From contig JAQWDO010000023.1 of assembly GCA_028705415.1 (NCBI GenBank), forward strand, positions 1 to 10,588: a stretch of DNA of 10,588 nt, written 5' to 3'. The translations under genes and the position numbers were made by a program. This DNA is from Dehalococcoidales bacterium (GTDB taxonomy: Bacteria > Chloroflexota > Dehalococcoidia > Dehalococcoidales > CSSed11-197). Below the pieces are notes generated by a model. It made no database searches. It was not told the DNA's origin and saw only the letters and a program-made list of their open reading frames with translations. Positions 6,346 to 10,588 of this stretch are shown here, piece by piece (the stretch's first letter is position 1; every line of letters begins with the position of its first letter).

Positions 6346-7611
6346 GTGTTCGATAGAGTAAAAATATCAGTAAAATCTGGAAAAGGTGGAGATGGACTGG
6401 CAAGCTTCAGGCATGAGAAGTTTGTTCCTTTTGGAGGTCCTGATGGTGGAGATGGGGGTAAGGGGGGAGACGTTATCCTCCTGGTAGATATCAATGAGGA
6501 TACCTTAAAAAAATATTATCTTAAAAAAGAATATGTTGCTGAAAATGGAAAACCCGGGCAGCACCGAAAAAAGCATGGCAAGTCCGGTAAAAACCTGGTA
6601 TTGAGAATTCCACCGGGAACGGTGGTAACCGATATTACTGATCCCGACAACCCGCAAATTTTGGCAGACATGGACACCGAAGGAGATACCCTGGTTGCCG
6701 CAAAAGGGGGGAAGGGTGGCCTTGGTAATACCCATTTTACTTCTTCTACCAACCAGGCGCCCAGATTGGCTTCTGTGGGGGAAGGCGCCGAAGAAAAAAT
6801 ATTAAAACTCGAATTAAAACTTATTGCTGATGTTGGTATTATCGGGCTGCCCAATGCTGGAAAATCTTCACTGCTTTCAGCCTGCTCGGGAGCAAAGCCC
6901 AAGATAGCCGGGTATCCATTCACTACGCTTGAACCGGAGCTCGGTACAGTAGTAAAAGGCAAATCTGCATTTGTAATGGCAGACATACCGGGATTAATCG
7001 AAGGAGCAGCGGATGGCAAGGGCCTGGGGTATGAATTTTTACGCCATATTATCCGCACCAGGTTGTTGGTTCACCTTATTGACGGCAGCGCTCCGAAACC
7101 GCTGGAAGATTTTAAACTGGTAAATCAGGAATTGAAACGGTATGATACCGAGCTTTTGTATAAACAGCAGATTGTGGTAATTAACAAGATAGATAAATCA
7201 GAAACGCAAGCCAGAATCGGTGAAATAATCCGGGAATTTGCTACCGAAGGTATCAACCCGCTGTTTATCTCTGCCCTTACCGGTGAGGGGGTTGATGGGC
7301 TGGTTGATAGAGTAGACCGCCAATTAACCAGAATTGCGGCAGAATCGCCGGTATCAACCAGTGATGAAAAAAAGGTGTTTAAACCCGAGCCGCGGAAACA
7401 GGCCCCCTTGATAAAACGCGAAAACGATAAACTCCTTGTAATTGAACCCGAATTGGAGCGTCTGGTTGCTGGCAGTGATATCGGTAATGCTGAAGTCCGC
7501 CGACAGCTCTGGAAAATGGTGGAGAGAAAAGTGGGCGTGAAAACACTTGAAAAAGCCGGAGCCATGCCTGGCGACTTGATCTGTATCGGGGATTTCGAAT
7601 GGCGGTGGTAA
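6346..7611 (+). CDS. obg: GTPase Obg (CgtA/ObgE)
   Basis: Obg is an essential GTPase that binds the large ribosomal subunit late in assembly and links it to growth and stress signals. The 421-residue product has three domains. The glycine-rich Obg fold (about 1-157) starts FDRVKISVKSGKGGDG with the GGPDGGDGGKGGDV block. The G domain has G1 GLPNAGKSS (167-175), FTT switch I (192-194), G3 DIPG (213-216), NKID (280-283) and a SAL G5 (309-311). A C-terminal OCT domain (about 350-421) ends GDFEWRW. The start is GTG at 6346-6348, which matches where Obg proteins begin; its Shine-Dalgarno is weak. It is followed after 7 nt by nadD, a pairing seen in many bacteria and consistent with co-transcription. 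Confidence 0.97.
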   Translation: MFDRVKISVKSGKGGDGLASFRHEKFVPFGGPDGGDGGKGGDVILLVDINEDTLKKYYLKKEYVAENGKPGQHRKKHGKSGKNLVLRIPPGTVVTDITDPDNPQILADMDTEGDTLVAAKGGKGGLGNTHFTSSTNQAPRLASVGEGAEEKILKLELKLIADVGIIGLPNAGKSSLLSACSGAKPKIAGYPFTTLEPELGTVVKGKSAFVMADIPGLIEGAADGKGLGYEFLRHIIRTRLLVHLIDGSAPKPLEDFKLVNQELKRYDTELLYKQQIVVINKIDKSETQARIGEIIREFATEGINPLFISALTGEGVDGLVDRVDRQLTRIAAESPVSTSDEKKVFKPEPRKQAPLIKRENDKLLVIEPELERLVAGSDIGNAEVRRQLWKMVERKVGVKTLEKAGAMPGDLICIGDFEWRW

Positions 7612-7618
7612 AATTATA

Positions 7619-8218
7619 ATGAAATTGGGAATACTCGGCGGAACCTTCGACCCGCCGCACAACGGTCATCTTGAAATCGGACGGGAAGTTTTAAGAGCAC
7701 TCAGGCTCGACCGCGTTGTTTTTATGGTTGCCGGAAGCCCGCAGTTAAAACGCAATCCTGTTATTACTCCACCGGAACAAAGGCTGGCAATGACGGAGCT
7801 TGCTGTGAGTGAGGAAAAAGCATTTGAGGCCTCTTCCCTGGAAGTGCGAAGAGAAGGGGCGACATATACCGCTCAGACCCTGGCGGAGATGGAGCGCATG
7901 GGGAACGGGAAGGATATTTTGTACTTTATAATTGGAATGGATAACCTTGCCGGGTTGCGCTCGTGGTACAACCCCGGTGAAATTGTTCGAATGTGTCATC
8001 TGGTGGTGGTTCCCAGGCCGGACACAGAAAAGACTGATCTTTTACAGTTGGAAAAGGACATCCCCGGAATCAGCCGGCGTTTGATAGTGCTGGAAGGGCC
8101 GCTGGTCAACATCAGCGCATCGGATATCCGCAGGAAAGCCAGTAAAGGTGAAGATATTTCCTGCCTGGTGCCTCCAAAAGTTGCAGACTATATTAAAACC
8201 AATCACCTTTATCTCTAA
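7619..8218 (+). CDS. nadD: Nicotinate-nucleotide adenylyltransferase NadD
   Basis: NadD transfers AMP from ATP to nicotinate mononucleotide, forming deamido-NAD, the step after NadC. The 199-residue product has the nucleotidyltransferase-fold motif GGTFDPPHNGH (7-17), with the HxGH-type histidines at 14 and 17. It also has IIGMDNLAGLRSW (104-116) and the C-terminal ISASDIRR (165-172). One deviation: the loop that in many NadD proteins reads PPHK is AGSPQLKR here (38-45), lacking the His; some relatives vary in this loop, so activity is still expected. The ATG lies 7 nt after the obg stop with no strong Shine-Dalgarno of its own, suggesting coupling to obg. With nadB and nadC in the window, three of the NAD pathway enzymes are encoded within about 8 kb but in two opposite units. 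Confidence 0.95.
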   Translation: MKLGILGGTFDPPHNGHLEIGREVLRALRLDRVVFMVAGSPQLKRNPVITPPEQRLAMTELAVSEEKAFEASSLEVRREGATYTAQTLAEMERMGNGKDILYFIIGMDNLAGLRSWYNPGEIVRMCHLVVVPRPDTEKTDLLQLEKDIPGISRRLIVLEGPLVNISASDIRRKASKGEDISCLVPPKVADYIKTNHLYL

Positions 8219-8261
8219 TCAGGCACATTTTAAATAAGTATATTTACGAGAGGTAGCAAGG

Positions 8262-8723
8262 ATGGAGTCGGGACAGGATTTGGGTGGGAAAACCTCGGAC
8301 TTTCCCTGTTTTTTGTGCGGAGAGTGCTGCAGCCGCTACCAGGTAAGGGTAACCATGGCAGAGGCGAAGCGCATCAGCGAGAAACTGGGAATGGAGTGGG
8401 AGAGCTTCCTTGAGCATTATACCGATTCAAGATGGCCGGGAGAACGCAGCCTGCTGCTAAACCACCGCAACGGAGCTTGTATTTTCCTTAAACGGGCCTC
8501 TGGAGAACACGTGGCAATTTGTTCCATTCACGGTTTCAAGCCGGATTCGTGCATTCAGTGGACACCCGGGCCGTTCCGGCGGGAATGCCGCGACGGCCTG
8601 AAGCGCCTCTGGAACCTGGGCATTAACCAGGAAGGCGATATAATCGGAGAACCCGGAAACATAGACCGGTTTAATAATTTTGTCTCTTCCCTGGATGACA
8701 TGCTGCCCGAACCGCAGGAATAA
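8262..8723 (+). CDS. YkgJ/UPF0153-family cysteine-cluster protein
   Basis: The 153-residue protein has a cysteine pattern of the YkgJ (UPF0153) family, which is annotated as a zinc- or iron-chelating domain and has no well-established biochemical role. The metal-ligand candidates are C16, C19, C22 and C23 (FPCFLCGECCSRY), C73 (GACIFL), C87 and H90 (CSIHG), C97 (DSCIQW) and a further C109. No signal peptide or membrane segment is seen, so it is probably cytosolic. The start ATG at 8262 follows GAGAGGT (8248-8254) at a 7-nt spacing. It lies 43 nt after nadD and about 100 nt before selC on the same strand, so it could belong to the obg-nadD unit. The family call is fairly good; function is unknown. 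Confidence 0.8.
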   Translation: MESGQDLGGKTSDFPCFLCGECCSRYQVRVTMAEAKRISEKLGMEWESFLEHYTDSRWPGERSLLLNHRNGACIFLKRASGEHVAICSIHGFKPDSCIQWTPGPFRRECRDGLKRLWNLGINQEGDIIGEPGNIDRFNNFVSSLDDMLPEPQE

Positions 8724-8809
8724 ACCGGCACAGTTTATACAAATGATGTTGCACACCGGCTGTTTGCAACCCGGTTATGGAAACGAGCGCTCAAAAACCC
8801 CAGTCATTG

Positions 8810-8818
8810 TGATATAAT
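8810..8818 (+). promoter_or_regulatory. Extended -10 promoter for selC
   Basis: TGATATAAT is a perfect extended -10 box (TG-n-TATAAT). The -35 region 16-18 nt upstream is poor (around CTCAAA), overlapping an 8-bp palindrome GAGCGCTC (8785-8792). With the usual 6-8 nt to the start site, transcription would begin at about 8824-8826, essentially at the first base of tRNA-Sec. Confidence 0.65.
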
Positions 8819-8825
8819 ACCCCGC

Positions 8826-8919
8826 GGAGGCGGATAGGTCCTGGTGGGCCTCGCGGACTTCAAATCCGTTGGCAGTGACTTAGTTACCGCGGGGGGTTCG
8901 ATTCCCTCCCCCTCCGCCA
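8826..8919 (+). tRNA. selC: tRNA-Sec(UCA), selenocysteine tRNA
   Basis: The gene has the hallmarks of bacterial tRNA-Sec. The D stem is 6 bp (AGGTCC/GGGCCT) with a 4-nt TGGT loop. The anticodon loop CTTCAAA carries anticodon TCA (8860-8862). A long variable arm GCAGTGAC-TTA-GTTACCGC has 8 potential pairs (one A.C mismatch, one G.T). The T arm is GGGGG-TTCGATT-CCCTC, and discriminator G and encoded CCA (8917-8919) follow. SelA will convert the serine charged on it to Sec, and SelB (not in the window) delivers it to UGA. The acceptor stem is odd: eight 5' bases GGAGGCGG face seven 3' bases CCCCTCC, leaving C6 (8831) bulged, or a C.C mismatch in an 8/4 fold, instead of the normal 8+5 pairs. It lies directly upstream of selD and selA. 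Confidence 0.95.
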
Positions 8920-8943
8920 GTATTTGGCCGTATATTGTGCGGA

Positions 8944-8951
8944 AAGGAGGT
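8944..8951 (+). promoter_or_regulatory. Strong Shine-Dalgarno of selD
   Basis: AAGGAGGT, fully complementary to the 16S 3' end, precedes ATG at 8958 by 6 nt. It fixes the selD start 48 nt before the in-frame UGA and shows that the UGA-containing segment is translated rather than being a leader. Confidence 0.85.
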
Positions 8952-8957
8952 CCTCAA

Positions 8958-10007
8958 ATGACTGAAAATCCATTAAACCTGATGAGTATGTCGGAATTCT
9001 CCGGCTGAGCAGCCAAAATAAGTCCGGGGGACCTGGAACAAGCACTAAGCGGCCTGGAGTTTGAATACAACCCCAATGTAATCGTGGGCGTTAAAGCCAA
9101 CGATGATGCTGGCGTTTACCGTATTTCGGATGATACGGCGCTGGTTCAAACACTGGATTTTATTACTGCTATAGGAGACGGCGAACCTTACACTTTTGGC
9201 CAGATAGCTGCAGCCAACTCACTTTCAGATGTATGGGCGATGGGAGGCAGGCCGGTTACCGCCATGAGTATAGTTTGCTTCCCTTCGGACAAGCTTGATG
9301 TATCAGTACTGCGCTCGATAATTCAGGGAGCGCTGGATAAAGTCAGCGAGGCAGGAGTAGCCCTGGTTGGAGGACACAGTGTCCGGGATGAGGAGCTGAA
9401 ATTCGGGCTCTCGGTTACCGGTATCATACATCCTGACAGGGTTATTACCAATAAAGGTGCAAGGTTGGGAGACAGGCTTATACTGACCAAGCCGCTTGGT
9501 ACCGGAATACTTAATACGGCCATAAAAGCCGGTATGCTTGAAGAAACCGGAAAGAAGAAGGCGGTGGAATACATGGTACGGCTGAACAAATCGGCAGGAG
9601 AGGTTATGGCGCAGATGGGTGCCAGCGCAGCCACCGATATAACCGGTTTTGGTTTGATCGGCCATGCCTGGGAGATTGCCAGCGGAAGCGGCGCTGCTCT
9701 TGAAATTGAGGCTGAAAAGGTACCCGTGATGGACAGGGTAATTGAGTTCTCCCGAATGGGTATCGTGCCGGGCAAATTGCATGACAACATCAGTTATTAC
9801 AACTGCCGGGTGGAAGGAAAGCTGAAACAAAGCGAAGACTGGATGAGCATTCTCAACGATCCCCAGACATCCGGAGGGCTGCTGATTTCTGCACCTGAAG
9901 ACAAAGCCGAAGAAATGCTCCGGCTTATACGTGATTCCGGCAGTCCTGAAGCGAGTATAATTGGAAGAGTGATCGAGGGACATAAAGGGCACATATATTT
10001 GAAATGA
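8958..10007 (+). CDS. selD: Selenide, water dikinase SelD with in-frame Sec codon
   Basis: SelD makes selenophosphate, the selenium donor for Sec synthesis, from selenide and ATP. Read from ATG 8958 with TGA at 9006-9008 decoded as Sec, the product has 349 residues, matching the family. The N-terminus reads FSGUAAKISPGDLEQAL: U17 and K20 occupy the positions of the catalytic Cys17 and Lys20 known from E. coli SelD. Further motifs are GVKANDDAGVY (metal and ATP binding, Asp49/Asp50), QTLDFITAIGDGEPYTFGQIA, AANSLSDVWAMGGRP, GGHSVRDEELKFG and TDITGFGLIGHAWE. A standard gene finder would stop at the TGA and call a truncated start at GTG 9084, losing the active site. A SECIS-like hairpin follows the TGA. 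selC lies just upstream and selA overlaps the stop by ATGA, so the cluster is probably one operon. Confidence 0.95.
9022..9032 (+). promoter_or_regulatory. Bacterial SECIS-like hairpin in selD
   Basis: GTCC-GGG-GGAC can form a 4-bp stem with a G-starting 3-nt loop, beginning 13 nt after the TGA at 9006-9008. The distance and a G at the start of the apical loop fit the bacterial SECIS rules for SelB-dependent decoding. The stem is short, so details of the fold are uncertain. Confidence 0.65.
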
Positions 10008-10588
10008 GCAAGCCTGAACCACATCCGGATAAAGAGCACCTGAACCGGGAAATGCGCAAATTGCCCCAGGTGGAAATACTGCTCTCCAGCGCGGAACTGC
10101 AGCCGGCCATAGAGCGCTACAGCCGCACGCTGGTTATGCAGGCCATTTCAAGCGTGCTTGATCTGGTCCGGTCAGATATAACCAGAGGAAAACAGGCTCC
10201 TTCCCAGAGCGATCTTATCAAACTCATCACCGGCAATCTCAACGAAAACTGGCCGGGTTTTGGAAGCCCCGTAATAAACGCAACCGGAGTAGTGCTCCAC
10301 ACCAATCTTGGAAGGGCTCCTCTGCCAAAGGATGCTTTAAACGCGGTAAGCCTTCTCTGTGGCGGATTTTCTGTATTGGAATACGATCTTAAGACCGGCC
10401 AACGGGGCCGGCGTGCCCAGGATCTCGAGCGGCTTCTCGGAATACTTGCCGGAACTGAAGCCGCCCTGGTAGTAAACAACAATGCGGCGGCGGTGCTCTT
10501 AATTCTGGTAGCCCTGGCAAACAACCGGGAGGCCATAGTTTCGAGAGGGGAGCTGGTACAAATCGGTGGCGGTTTCCGGGTGCCTGAA
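10004..10588 (+). CDS. selA: L-seryl-tRNA(Sec) selenium transferase SelA (5' part)
   Basis: SelA is a PLP-dependent, ring-shaped enzyme that converts Ser-tRNA(Sec) to Sec-tRNA(Sec) using selenophosphate from SelD. The first 195 residues are present and the frame is open at the window edge; E. coli SelA has 463 residues, so about 40 percent is seen and the PLP-binding lysine lies outside. The N-terminal tRNA-binding segment starts MRKLPQVEILLSSAEL (17-32). Diagnostic blocks are INATGVVLHTNLGRAPL (91-107), LEYDLKTGQRGRR (125-137), VVNNNAAAVLL (156-166) and SRGELVQIGGGFRVPE (180-195), where E. coli has SRGELVEIGGAFRIPD. The ATG at 10004 overlaps the selD TGA as ATGA and has only a weak Shine-Dalgarno, indicating translational coupling. 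Confidence 0.96.
   Translation, partial: MSKPEPHPDKEHLNREMRKLPQVEILLSSAELQPAIERYSRTLVMQAISSVLDLVRSDITRGKQAPSQSDLIKLITGNLNENWPGFGSPVINATGVVLHTNLGRAPLPKDALNAVSLLCGGFSVLEYDLKTGQRGRRAQDLERLLGILAGTEAALVVNNNAAAVLLILVALANNREAIVSRGELVQIGGGFRVPE

Noticed and set aside
9084..10007. selD as a 307-residue protein starting at GTG 9084
   Set aside because: The conserved N-terminus including the Sec/Cys17 and Lys20 region lies upstream in the same frame across TGA, preceded by AAGGAGGT and ATG.

Overview
The window is an ordinary-looking bacterial chromosome segment with a few unusual details. It carries NAD-biosynthesis genes, a tRNA-modification gene, a dnaA region and a selenocysteine (Sec) operon. Gene content and order (dnaA followed by obg and nadD rather than dnaN, plus selC-selD-selA), the moderate GC content and the protein flavour suggest an anaerobic Chloroflexota of the Dehalococcoidia type. 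That placement is inference from gene content, not proven.

Layout. Positions 1-132 hold the 3' end of a plus-strand gene, possibly a metallo-beta-lactamase-fold hydrolase. It converges on a minus-strand block read from right to left: tRNA-Ser(GCU), miaB, yajC, nadB, nadC. Short gaps, or a 17-nt overlap between nadB and nadC, suggest one transcription unit. A 432-bp non-coding stretch (4323-4754) separates this block from the divergent dnaA. An AT-rich gap (6083-6345) follows dnaA and holds four similar 9-mers with helical phasing; it is the best origin candidate in the window. Then come obg and nadD, a small cysteine-rich YkgJ/UPF0153-like gene, and the Sec cluster: selC (tRNA-Sec), selD and selA. 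selA runs off the right edge.

How the genes work together. NadB and NadC make nicotinate mononucleotide (with NadA, not seen here), and NadD adenylylates it. SelC, SelD and SelA are three of the four parts needed to decode UGA as Sec; SelB is not in the window. SelD itself needs UGA readthrough at codon 17, with a SECIS-like hairpin 13 nt downstream, so its synthesis depends on its own product.

Points most worth checking: (1) DnaA has Asn-Ala-Ser where the DNA-binding signature normally has Asp-His-Thr/Ser, and the nearby 9-mers (TTATNSAAR) deviate from the canonical DnaA box in the same half that this motif reads; (2) tRNA-Sec has an acceptor stem with a bulged or mismatched C6 and only 12 nucleotides on the 3' side; (3) nadB has no canonical start codon, only an ACG behind a good Shine-Dalgarno; (4) an extended -10 box sits almost exactly at the 5' end of tRNA-Sec, predicting a transcript with nearly no leader. 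I found no CRISPR array, insertion sequence, phage gene or clearly new multi-gene system.
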